Assembly (NCBI GenBank): GCA_946699065.1
Contig: CAMPDV010000087.1
Span: forward strand, 682,001-746,000
Reading direction: 5' to 3'
DNA: 64,000 nt
Source of the DNA: Loxodes magnus
Taxonomy: Eukaryota; Ciliophora; Karyorelictea; Loxodida; Loxodidae
Of the stretch, positions 41,383 to 53,391 are shown piece after piece (position 1 is the stretch's first letter; each line of letters begins with the position of its first letter). Both the position numbers and the translations under genes were made by a program. The notes below the pieces were generated by a model. It did not search any database and was not told the DNA's origin. It worked only from the letters and a program-made list of their open reading frames with translations.

Positions 41383-43963
41383 ACTTTTAAAAATATTATC
41401 TTCTTTTTCTCAAAGCATACTCCTTAAATCTGAAAGTCTATCTTCTTTTCTTACTTCATTTATTCACTTTTCAAAATATTATCTTCTTTTTCTCAAAGCA
41501 TACTCCTTAAATCTGAAAGTCTTTCTTCTTTTCTTACTTCATTTATTCACTTTTCAAAATATTATCTTCTTTTTCTCAAATCATACTCCTTAAATCTGTA
41601 AGTTATCTTCCTTGCTTACTTTTATTATTCACTTTTCAAAATATTATCTTCTTTTTCTCAAAGCATACTCCTTAAATCTGAAAGTCTTTCTTCTTTTCTT
41701 ACTTCATTTATTCACTTTTCAAAATATTATCTTCTTTTTCTCAAAGCATACTCCTTAAATCTGAAAGTCAATCTTCTTTTCTTACTTCATTTATTCACTT
41801 TTCAAAATATTATCTTCTTTTTCTCAAATCATACTCCTTAAATCTGTAAGTTTATCTTCTTTTCTTACTTCATTTATTCACTTTTAAAAATATTATCTTC
41901 TTTTTCTCAAATCATACTCCTTAAATCTGAAAGTCTTTCTTCTTTTCTTACTTCATTTATTCACTTTTCAAAATATTATCTTCTTTTATCTCAAAGCATA
42001 CTCCTTAAATCTGTAAGTTTATCTTCTTTTCTTACTTCATTTATTCACTTTTCAAAATATTATCTTCTTTTATCTCAAAGCATACTCCTTAAATCTGTAA
42101 GTTTATCTTCTTTTCTTACTTCATTTATTCACTTTTCAAAATATTATCTTCTTTTTCTCAAAGCATACTCCTTAAATCTGAAAGTCAATCTTCTTTTCTT
42201 ACTTCATTTATTCACTTTTCAAAATATTATCTTCTTTTTCTCAAATCATACTCCTTAAATCTGTAAGTTATCTTCCTTGCTTACTTTTATTATTCACTTT
42301 TCAAAATATTATCTTCTTTTTCTCAAAGCATACTCCTTAAATCTGAAAGTTTATCTTCTTTTCTTACTTTTATTATTCACTTTTAAAAATATTATCTTTT
42401 TTTATCTCAAAGCATACTCCTTAAATCTGAAAGTCTATCATCTCTTCTTACTTCATTTATTCACTTTTCAAAATATTATCTTTTTTTATCTCAAAGCATA
42501 CTCCTTAAATCTGTAAGTTTATCTTCTTTTCTTACTTCATTTATTCACTTTTCAAAATATTATCTTCTTTTATCTCAAAGCATACTCCTTAAATCTGAAA
42601 GTCTATCATCTTTTATCACTTCATTTATTCACTTTTCAAAATATTATCTTCTTTTATCTCAAAGCATAATCCTTAAATCTGAAAGTTATCTTCCTTGCTT
42701 ACTTTTATTATTCACTTTTCAAAATATTATCTTCTTTTATCTCAAAGCATACTCCTTAAATCTGTAAGTTTATCTTCTTTTCTTACTTCATTTATTCACT
42801 TTTCAAAATATTATCTTCTTTTTCTCAAAGCATACTCCTTAAATCTGAAAGTCAATCTTCTTTTCTTACTTCATTTATTCACTTTTCAAAATATTATCTT
42901 CTTTTTCTCAAATCATACTCCTTAAATCTGTAAGTTATCTTCCTTGCTTACTTTTATTATTCACTTTTCAAAATATTATCTTCTTTTTCTCAAAGCATAC
43001 TCCTTAAATCTGAAAGTCTTTCTTCTTTTCTTACTTCATTTATTCACTTTTCAAAATATTATCTTCTTTTATCTCAAAGCATACTCCTTAAATCTGTAAG
43101 TTTATCTTCTTTTCTTACTTCATTTATTCACTTTTCAAAATATTATCTTCTTTTATCTCAAAGCATACTCCTTAAATCTGTAAGTTTATCTTCTTTTCTT
43201 ACTTCATTTATTCACTTTTCAAAATATTATCTTCTTTTTCTCAAAGCATACTCCTTAAATCTGAAAGTCAATCTTCTTTTCTTACTTCATTTATTCACTT
43301 TTCAAAATATTATCTTCTTTTTCTCAAATCATACTCCTTAAATCTGTAAGTTATCTTCCTTGCTTACTTTTATTATTCACTTTTCAAAATATTATCTTCT
43401 TTTTCTCAAAGCATACTCCTTAAATCTGAAAGTTTATCTTCTTTTCTTACTTTTATTATTCACTTTTAAAAATATTATCTTTTTTTATCTCAAAGCATAC
43501 TCCTTAAATCTGTAAGTTTATCTTCTTTTCTTACTTCATTTATTCACTTTTCAAAATATTATCTTCTTTTTCTCAAAGCATACTCCTTAAATCTGAAAGT
43601 CTATCTTCTTTTCTTACTTCATTTATTCACTTTTCAAAATATTATCTTCTTTTTCTCAAATCATACTCCTTAAATCTGTAAGTTATCTTCCTTGCTTACT
43701 TTTATTATTCACTTTTAAAAATATTATCTTCTTTTTCTCAAAGCATACTCCTTAAATCTGTAAGTTTATCTTCTTTTCTTACTTCATTTATTCACTTTTC
43801 AAAATATTATCTTCTTTTATCTCAAAGCATACTCCTTAAATCTGAAAGTCTATCTTCTTTTCTCACTTCATTTATTCACTTTTCAAAATATTATCTTCTT
43901 TTTCTCAAATCATACTCCTTAAATCTGTAAGTTTATCTTCTTTTCTTACTTCATTTATTCACT
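41383..43963. repeat. GTCAATC-marked domain, second occurrence
   Basis: From about 41508 this stretch repeats 27000-29455 at a shift of about 14508 bp. Identical frames at 27769 and 42277, and at 28187 and 42695, fix the register. GAAAGTCAATC monomers reappear near 41766, 42184, 42849 and 43265 after being absent from the 35-41.7 kb interval. The match ends near 43963, where TTTTAAAAAT is replaced by TTTTCAAAAT. A small difference is CTTTTATCAC near 28601 against CTTTTCTTAC here. No gene is present. Confidence 0.8.
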
Positions 43964-46033
43964 TTTCAAAATATTATCTTCTTTTATCTCAAAGCATACT
44001 CCTTAAATCTGAAAGTCTATCTTCTTTTCTCACTTCATTTATTCACTTTTCAAAATATTATCTTCTTTTTCTCAAAGCATACTCCTTAAATCTGAAAGTT
44101 TATCTTCTTTTCTTACTTCATTTATTCACTTTTCAAAATATTATCTTCTTTTATCTCAAAGCATACTCCTTAAATCTGAAAGTCTATCTTCTTTTCTCAC
44201 TTCATTTATTCACTTTTCAAAATATTATCTTCTTTTTCTCAAATCATACTCCTTAAATCTGTAAGTTTATCTTCTTTTCTTACTTCATTTATTCACTTTT
44301 AAAAATATTATCTTCTTTTTCTCAAAGCATACTCCTTAAATCTGAAAGTCTTTCTTCTTTTCTTACTTCATTTATTCACTTTTAAAAATATTATCTTCTT
44401 TTTCTCAAAGCATACTCCTTAAATCTGAAAGTCTTTCTTCTTTTCTTACTTCATTTATTCACTTTTCAAAATATTATCTTCTTTTATCTCAAAGCATACT
44501 CCTTAAATCTGTAAGTTTATCTTCTTTTCTTACTTCATTTATTCACTTTTCAAAATATTATCTTCTTTTATCTCAAAGCATACTCCTTAAATCTGAAAGT
44601 CAATCTTCTTTTCTTACTTCATTTATTCACTTTTCAAAATATTATCTTCTTTTTCTCAAATCATACTCCTTAAATCTGTAAGTTATCTTCCTTGCTTACT
44701 TTTATTATTCACTTTTCAAAATATTATCTTCTTTTTCTCAAAGCATACTCCTTAAATCTGAAAGTTTATCTTCTTTTCTTACTTTTATTATTCACTTTTA
44801 AAAATATTATCTTTTTTTATCTCAAAGCATACTCCTTAAATCTGAAAGTCTATCATCTCTTCTTACTTCATTTATTCACTTTTCAAAATATTATCTTTTT
44901 TTATCTCAAAGCATACTCCTTAAATCTGTAAGTTTATCTTCTTTTCTTACTTCATTTATTCACTTTTCAAAATATTATCTTCTTTTATCTCAAAGCATAC
45001 TCCTTAAATCTGAAAGTCTATCATCTTTTATCACTTCATTTATTCACTTTTCAAAATATTATCTTCTTTTATCTCAAAGCATAATCCTTAAATCTGAAAG
45101 TTATCTTCCTTGCTTACTTTTATTATTCACTTTTCAAAATATTATCTTCTTTTATCTCAAAGCATACTCCTTAAATCTGTAAGTTTATCTTCTTTTCTTA
45201 CTTCATTTATTCACTTTTCAAAATATTATCTTCTTTTTCTCAAAGCATACTCCTTAAATCTGAAAGTCAATCTTCTTTTCTTACTTCATTTATTCACTTT
45301 TCAAAATATTATCTTCTTTTTCTCAAATCATACTCCTTAAATCTGTAAGTTATCTTCCTTGCTTACTTTTATTATTCACTTTTCAAAATATTATCTTCTT
45401 TTTCTCAAAGCATACTCCTTAAATCTGAAAGTCTTTCTTCTTTTCTTACTTCATTTATTCACTTTTCAAAATATTATCTTCTTTTATCTCAAAGCATACT
45501 CCTTAAATCTGTAAGTTTATCTTCTTTTCTTACTTCATTTATTCACTTTTCAAAATATTATCTTCTTTTATCTCAAAGCATACTCCTTAAATCTGTAAGT
45601 TTATCTTCTTTTCTTACTTCATTTATTCACTTTTCAAAATATTATCTTCTTTTTCTCAAAGCATACTCCTTAAATCTGAAAGTCAATCTTCTTTTCTTAC
45701 TTCATTTATTCACTTTTCAAAATATTATCTTCTTTTTCTCAAATCATACTCCTTAAATCTGTAAGTTATCTTCCTTGCTTACTTTTATTATTCACTTTTC
45801 AAAATATTATCTTCTTTTTCTCAAAGCATACTCCTTAAATCTGAAAGTTTATCTTCTTTTCTTACTTTTATTATTCACTTTTAAAAATATTATCTTCTTT
45901 TATCTCAAAGCATACTCCTTAAATCTGTAAGTTTATCTTCTTTTCTTACTTCATTTATTCACTTTTCAAAATATTATCTTCTTTTTCTCAAAGCATACTC
46001 CTTAAATCTGAAAGTCTATCTTCTTTTCTTACT
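42160..46033. repeat. 2415-bp duplication (29 monomers) within the marked domain
   Basis: The stretch 42160-43618 is repeated at 44575-46033 at a shift of 2415 bp; the CAATC marker at 42186 pairs with 44601. Differences are few, for example TATCTTTTTTTATC near 43480 against TATCTTCTTTTATC near 45895. The interval 43964-44574 between the two matched parts holds ordinary monomers, including the 3-monomer cassette near 44096. No gene is present. Confidence 0.8.
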
Positions 46034-48554
46034 TTTATTATTCACTTTTAAAAATATTATCTTTTTTTATCTCAAAGCATACTCCTTAAATCTGAAAGTC
46101 TATCATCTCTTCTTACTTCATTTATTCACTTTTCAAAATATTATCTTTTTTTATCTCAAAGCATACTCCTTAAATCTGTAAGTTTATCTTCTTTTCTTAC
46201 TTCATTTATTCACTTTTCAAAATATTATCTTCTTTTATCTCAAAGCATACTCCTTAAATCTGAAAGTCTATCTTCTTTTCTCACTTCATTTATTCACTTT
46301 TCAAAATATTATCTTCTTTTTCTCAAATCATACTCCTTAAATCTGTAAGTTTATCTTCTTTTCTTACTTCATTTATTCACTTTTCAAAATATTATCTTCT
46401 TTTATCTCAAAGCATACTCCTTAAATCTGAAAGTCTATCTTCTTTTCTCACTTCATTTATTCACTTTTCAAAATATTATCTTCTTTTTCTCAAATCATAC
46501 TCCTTAAATCTGTAAGTTTATCTTCTTTTCTTACTTCATTTATTCACTTTTAAAAATATTATCTTCTTTTTCTCAAAGCATACTCCTTAAATCTGAAAGT
46601 CTTTCTTCTTTTCTTACTTCATTTATTCACTTTTCAAAATATTATCTTCTTTTATCTCAAAGCATACTCCTTAAATCTGAAAGTCTATCTTCTTTTCTCA
46701 CTTCATTTATTCACTTTTCAAAATATTATCTTCTTTTTCTCAAATCATACTCCTTAAATCTGTAAGTTTATCTTCTTTTCTTACTTCATTTATTCACTTT
46801 TAAAAATATTATCTTCTTTTTCTCAAAGCATACTCCTTAAATCTGTAAGTTTATCTTCTTTTCTTACTTCATTTATTCACTTTTAAAAATATTATCTTCT
46901 TTTTCTCAAAGCATACTCCTTAAATCTGAAAGTCTATCTTCTTTTCTTACTTCATTTATTCACTTTTCAAAATATTATCTTCTTTTTCTCAAATCATACT
47001 CCTTAAATCTGTAAGTTATCTTCCTTGCTTACTTTTATTATTCACTTTTCAAAATATTATCTTCTTTTATCTCAAAGCATACTCCTTAAATCTGTAAGTT
47101 TATCTTCTTTTCTTACTTCATTTATTCACTTTTCAAAATATTATCTTTTTTTATCTCAAAGCATACTCCTTAAATCTGAAAGTCTATCATCTCTTCTTAC
47201 TTCATTTATTCACTTTTAAAAATATTATCTTCTTTTATCTCAAAGCATACTCCTTAAATCTGTAAGTTTATCTTCTTTTCTTACTTCATTTATTCACTTT
47301 TCAAAATATTATCTTCTTTTTCTCAAATCATACTCCTTAAATCTGAAAGTCTTTCTTCTTTTCTCACTTCATTTATTCACTTTTCAAAATATTATCTTCT
47401 TTTATTCCAAAGCATAATCCTTAAATCTGAAAGTCTATCTTCTTTTCTTACTTTTATTATTCACTTTTCAAAATATTATCTTCTTTTTCTCAAAGCATAC
47501 TCCTTAAATCTGAAAGTCTATCTTCTTTTCTCACTTCATTTATTCACTTTTCAAAATATTATCTTCTTTTTCTCAAATCATACTCCTTAAATCTGTAAGT
47601 TTATCTTCTTTTCTTACTTCATTTATTCACTTTTCAAAATATTATCTTCTTTTATCTCAAAGCATACTCCTTAAATCTGAAAGTCTATCTTCTTTTCTCA
47701 CTTCATTTATTCACTTTTCAAAATATTATCTTCTTTTTCTCAAATCATACTCCTTAAATCTGTAAGTCTATCTTCTTTTCTTACTTCATTTATTCACTTT
47801 TCAAAATATTATCTTCTTTTTCTCAAAGCATACTCCTTAAATCTGAAAGTCTTTCTTCTTTTCTTACTTCATTTATTCACTTTTAAAAATATTATCTTCT
47901 TTTTCTCAAAGCATACTCCTTAAATCTGAAAGTCTTTCTTCTTTTCTTACTTCATTTATTCACTTTTCAAAATATTATCTTCTTTTATCTCAAAGCATAC
48001 TCCTTAAATCTGAAATTCTTTCTTCTTTTCTTACTTCATTTATTCACTTTTCAAAATATTATCTTCTTTTTCTCAAAGCATACTCCTTAAATCTGAAAGT
48101 CTATCTTCTTTTCTCACTTCATTTATTCACTTTTCAAAATATTATCTTCTTTTTCTCAAATCATACTCCTTAAATCTGTAAGTCTATCTTCTTTTCTTAC
48201 TTCATTTATTCACTTTTCAAAATATTATCTTCTTTTATCTCAAAGCATACTCCTTAAATCTGAAAGTCTTTCTTCTTTTCTTACTTCATTTATTCACTTT
48301 TAAAAATATTGACTTCTTTTTCTCAAAGCATACTCCTTAAATCTGAAAGTCTTTCTTCTTTTCTTACTTCATTTATTCACTTTTCAAAATATTATCTTCT
48401 TTTATCTCAAAGCATACTCCTTAAATCTGAAATTCTTTCTTCTTTTCTTACTTCATTTATTCACTTTTCAAAATATTATCTTCTTTTTCTCAAAGCATAC
48501 TCCTTAAATCTGTAAGTTTATCTTCTTTTCTTACTTCATTTATTCACTTTTAAA
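46034..48554. repeat. Mosaic segment with a 5-monomer echo
   Basis: About 30 monomers. The uncommon GAAATTCTTTC variant at 48012 recurs at 48429, a shift of 417 bp (5 monomers). Near 47340-47460 an ATTCCAAAGCATAATCC monomer matches types common at 5.6-21 kb, suggesting an origin from the left part of the array. Frames at 47025-47219 and 48309-48515 start at TTG and are satellite translation. No gene is present. Confidence 0.75.
48309..48313 (+). other. Single deviant monomer with TTGAC
   Basis: In this unit the invariant AATATTATC of core A reads AATATTGAC. Two adjacent bases differ (AT to GA), adding a G where nearly every other unit has none. I did not see this change elsewhere, so it looks like a private mutation that has not spread. 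Confidence 0.85.
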
Positions 48555-50560
48555 AATATTATCTTCTTTTTCTCAAAGCATACTCCTTAAATCTGAAAGT
48601 CTATCTTCTTTTCTTACTTCATTTATTCACTTTTAAAAATATTATCTTCTTTTTCTCAAAGCATACTCCTTAAATCTGAAAGTCTATCTTCTTTTCTTAC
48701 TTCATTTATTCACTTTTCAAAATATTATCATTTTTCTCAAAGCATACTCCTTAAATCTGTAAGTTTATCTTCTTTTCTCACTTCATTTATTCACTTTTCA
48801 AAATATTATCTTTTTTTATTCCAAAGCATACTCCTTAAATCTGTAAGTTTATCTTCTTTTCTTACTTCATTTATTCACTTTTCAAAATATTATCTTCTTT
48901 TATCTCAAAGCATACTCCTTAAATCTGAAAGTTTATCTTCTTTTTTCACTTCATTTATTCACTTTTAAAAATATTATCTTCTTTTATCTCAAAGCATACT
49001 CCTTAAATCTGTAAGTTTATCTTCTTTTCTTACTTCATTTATTCACTTTTCAAAATATTATCTTCTTTTATCTCAAAGCATACTCCTTAAATCTGAAAGT
49101 TTATCTTCTTTTCTTACTTCATTTATTCACTTTTCAAAATATTATCTTCTTTTATCTCAAAGCATACTCCTTAAATCTGAAAGTCTATCTTCTTTTCTCA
49201 CTTCATTTATTCACTTTTCAAAATATTATCTTCTTTTTATCAAAGCATACTCCTTAAATCTGAAAGTCTATCTTCTTTTCTTACTTCATTTATTCACTTT
49301 TCAAAATATTATCTTCTTTTTCTCAAAGCATACTCCTTAAATCTGTAAGTTATCTTCCTTGCTTACTTTTATTATTCACTTTTCAAAATATTATCTTCTT
49401 TTTCTCAAAGCATACTCCTTAAATCTGTAAGTTTATCTTCTTTTCTTACTTCATTTATTCACTTTTCAAAATATTATCTTCTTTTTCTCAAAGCATACTC
49501 CTTAAATCTGAAAGTCTATCATCTCTTCTTACTTCATTTATTCACTTTTCAAAATATTATCTTCTTTTTCTCAAAGCATACTCCTTAAATCTGAAAGTCT
49601 ATCTTCTTTTCTTACTTCATTTATTCACTTTTAAAAATATTATCTTCTTTTTCTCAAAGCATACTCCTTAAATCTGAAAGTCTATCTTCTTTTCTTACTT
49701 CATTTATTCACTTTTCAAAATATTATCATTTTTCTCAAAGCATACTCCTTAAATCTGTAAGTTTATCTTCTTTTCTCACTTCATTTATTCACTTTTCAAA
49801 ATATTATCTTTTTTTATTCCAAAGCATACTCCTTAAATCTGTAAGTTTATCTTCTTTTCTTACTTCATTTATTCACTTTTCAAAATATTATCTTCTTTTA
49901 TCTCAAAGCATACTCCTTAAATCTGAAAGTTTATCTTCTTTTTTCACTTCATTTATTCACTTTTAAAAATATTATCTTCTTTTATCTCAAAGCATACTCC
50001 TTAAATCTGTAAGTTTATCTTCTTTTCTTACTTCATTTATTCACTTTTCAAAATATTATCTTCTTTTATCTCAAAGCATACTCCTTAAATCAGAAAGTTT
50101 ATCTTCTTTTCTTACTTCATTTATTCACTTTTCAAAATATTATCTTCTTTTATCTCAAAGCATACTCCTTAAATCTGAAAGTCTATCTTCTTTTCTCACT
50201 TCATTTATTCACTTTTCAAAATATTATCTTCTTTTTATCAAAGCATACTCCTTAAATCTGAAAGTCTATCTTCTTTTCTTACTTCATTTATTCACTTTTC
50301 AAAATATTATCTTCTTTTTCTCAAATCATACTCCTTAAATCTGTAAGTTATCTTCCTTGCTTACTTTTATTATTCACTTTTCAAAATATTATCTTCTTTT
50401 TCTCAAAGCATACTCCTTAAATCTGTAAGTTTATCTTCTTTTCTTACTTCATTTATTCACTTTTCAAAATATTATCTTCTTTTTCTCAAAGCATACTCCT
50501 TAAATCTGAAAGTCTATCATCTCTTCTTACTTCATTTATTCACTTTTCAAAATATTATCT
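48555..50560. repeat. 998-bp tandem duplication (12 monomers)
   Basis: Two copies at a shift of 998 bp. Paired landmarks are the short ATTATCATTTTTCTC monomer (48727 and 49725), ATCTTCTTTTTTCAC (near 48931 and 49929) and the CTTTTTATCAAAGC monomer (near 49233 and 50231). Private differences include ATCAGAAAG near 50090 in copy 2, and CTCAAAGC near 49322 against CTCAAATC near 50320. The match ends near 50560. No gene is present. Confidence 0.85.
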
Positions 50561-52160
50561 TCTTTTATCTCAAAGCATACTCCTTAAATCTGAAAGTTTA
50601 TCTTCTTTTCTTACTTCATTTATTCACTTTTCAAAATATTATCTTCTTTTATCTCAAAGCATACTCCTTAAATCTGTAAGTTTATCTTCTTTTCTTACTT
50701 CATTTATTCATTTTTCAAAATATTATCATTTTTCTCAAAGCATACTCCTTAAATCTGTAAGTTTATCTTCTTTTCTCACTTCATTTATTCACTTTTCAAA
50801 ATATTATCTTTTTTTATTCCAAAGCATACTCCTTAAATCTGTAAGTTTATCTTCTTTTCTTACTTCATTTATTCACTTTTCAAAATATTATCTTCTTTTA
50901 TCTCAAAGCATACTCCTTAAATCTGTAAGTTTATCTTCTTTTCTTACTTCATTTATTCACTTTTCAAAATATTATCATTTTTCTCAAAGCATACTCCTTA
51001 AATCTGTAAGTTTATCTTCTTTTCTCACTTCATTTATTCACTTTTCAAAATATTATCTTTTTTTATTCCAAAGCATACTCCTTAAATCTGTAAGTTTATC
51101 TTCTTTTCTTACTTCATTTATTCACTTTTCAAAATATTATCTTCTTTTATCTCAAAGCATACTCCTTAAATCTGAAAGTTTATCTTCTTTTTTCACTTCA
51201 TTTATTCACTTTTCAAAATATTATCTTCTTTTATCTCAAAGCATACTCCTTAAATCTGTAAGTTTATCTTCTTTTCTTACTTCATTTATTCACTTTTCAA
51301 AATATTATCTTCTTTTATCTCAAAGCATACTCCTTAAATCTGAAAGTCTATCATCTTTTTTCACTTCATTTATTCACTTTTCAAAATATTATCTTCTTTT
51401 ATCTCAAATCATACTCCTTAAATCTGTAATTTTTTCTTCCTTTCTTACTTCATTTATTCACTTTTCAAAATATTATCTTCTTTTTCTCAAAGCATACTCC
51501 TTAAATCTGAAAGTTTATCTTCTTTTCTTACTTCATTTATTCACTTTTCAAAATATTATCTTCTTTTATCTCAAAGCATACTCCTTAAATCTGAAAGTTT
51601 ATCTTCTTTTCTTACTTCATTTATTCACTTTTCAAAATATTATCTTCTTTTATCTCAAAGCATACTCCTTAAATCTGTAAGTTTATCTTCTTTTCTTACT
51701 TCATTTATTCACTTTTCAAAATATTATCTTCTTTTTCTCAAAGCATACTCCTTAAATCTGAAAGTCTTTCTTCTTTTCTTACTTCATTTATTCACTTTTC
51801 AAAATATTATCTTCTTTTATCTCAAAGCATACTCCTTAAATCTGAAAGTCTTTCTTCTTTTCTTACTTCATTTATTCACTTTTAAAAATATTATCTTCTT
51901 TTTCTCAAAGCATACTCCTTAAATCTGAAAGTCTTTCTTCTTTTCTTACTTCATTTATTCACTTTTAAAAATATTATCTTCTTTTTCTCAAAGCATACTC
52001 CTTAAATCTGAAAGTCTTTCTTCTTTTCTTACTTCATTTATTCACTTTTCAAAATATTATCTTCTTTTATCTCAAAGCATACTCCTTAAATCTGTAAGTT
52101 TATCTTCTTTTCTTACTTCATTTATTCACTTTTCAAAATATTATCTTCTTTTATCTCAAA
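50561..52160. repeat. Segment with a 249-bp triplet repeat
   Basis: The part 50593-51170 holds about 2.3 copies of a 3-monomer unit of 249 bp, marked by ATTATCATTTTTCTC at 50725 and 50974 and by ATTCCAAAGC monomers after each. A private C-to-T change makes TTCATTTTTC near 50709-50718. The remainder, 51171-52160, is ordinary monomers, including one GTAATTTTTTCTTCC unit near 51428. No gene is present. Confidence 0.8.
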
Positions 52161-53391
52161 GCATACTCCTTAAATCTGTAAGTTTATCTTCTTTTCTTAC
52201 TTCATTTATTCACTTTTCAAAATATTATCTTCTTTTTCTCAAAGCATACTCCTTAAATCTGAAAGTCTATCTTCTTTTCTTACTTCATTTATTCACTTTT
52301 CAAAATATTATCATTTTTCTCAAAGCATACTCCTTAAATCTGTAAGTTATCTTCCTTGCTTACTTTTATTATTCACTTTTCAAAATATTATCTTCTTTTT
52401 CTCAAAGCATACTCCTTAAATCTGTAAGTTTATCTTCTTTTCTTACTTCATTTATTCACTTTTCAAAATATTATCTTCTTTTTCTCAAAGCATACTCCTT
52501 AAATCTGAAAGTCTTTCTTCCTTTCTTACTTCATTTATTCACTTTTCAAAATATTATCTTCTTTTTCTCAAAGCATACTCCTTAAATCTGAAAGTCTTTC
52601 TTCTTTTCTCACTTCATTTATTCACTTTTCAAAATATTATCTTTTTTTATCTCAAAGCATACTCCTTAAATCTGAAAGTCTATCTTCTTTTCTTACTTCA
52701 TTTATTCACTTTTCAAAATATTATCTTCTTTTTCTCAAATCATACTCCTTAAATCTGTAAGTTTATCTTCTTTTCTTACTTCATTTATTCACTTTTCAAA
52801 ATATTATCTTCTTTTTCTCAAAGCATACTCCTTAAATCTGAAAGTCTATCTTCTTTTCTTACTTCATTTATTCACTTTTCAAAATATTATCATTTTTCTC
52901 AAAGCATACTCCTTAAATCTGTAAGTTATCTTCCTTGCTTACTTTTATTATTCACTTTTCAAAATATTATCTTCTTTTTCTCAAAGCATACTCCTTAAAT
53001 CTGTAAGTTTATCTTCTTTTCTTACTTCATTTATTCACTTTTCAAAATATTATCTTCTTTTTCTCAAAGCATACTCCTTAAATCTGAAAGTCTTTCTTCC
53101 TTTCTTACTTCATTTATTCACTTTTCAAAATATTATCTTCTTTTTCTCAAAGCATACTCCTTAAATCTGAAAGTCTTTCTTCTTTTCTCACTTCATTTAT
53201 TCACTTTTCAAAATATTATCTTTTTTTATCTCAAAGCATACTCCTTAAATCTGAAAGTCTATCTTCTTTTCTTACTTCATTTATTCACTTTTCAAAATAT
53301 TATCTTCTTTTTCTCAAATCATACTCCTTAAATCTGTAAGTTTATCTTCTTTTCTTACTTCATTTATTCACTTTTCAAAATATTATCTTCT
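52161..53391. repeat. 579-bp tandem duplication (7 monomers)
   Basis: Two full copies at a shift of 579 bp: the ATTATCATTTTTCTC monomer lies at 52310 and 52889, followed in each by a CTTCCTTGCTTAC unit and then a GAAAGTCTTTCTTCC unit. The match begins near 52161 and ends near 53391, where TTTTTCTC against TTTTATCTC breaks it. I noticed no mismatch inside the pair, which suggests a very recent event. No gene is present. Confidence 0.85.

Noticed and set aside
23932..45340. Recurring open frames of 64-79 codons on the + strand (also at 47025, 48309 and 58780)
   Set aside because: They start at TTG, mostly in the CTTCCTTGC monomer. Their product is a low-complexity repeat of the satellite, they recur whenever that monomer order recurs, and no promoter or conserved coding pattern accompanies them.
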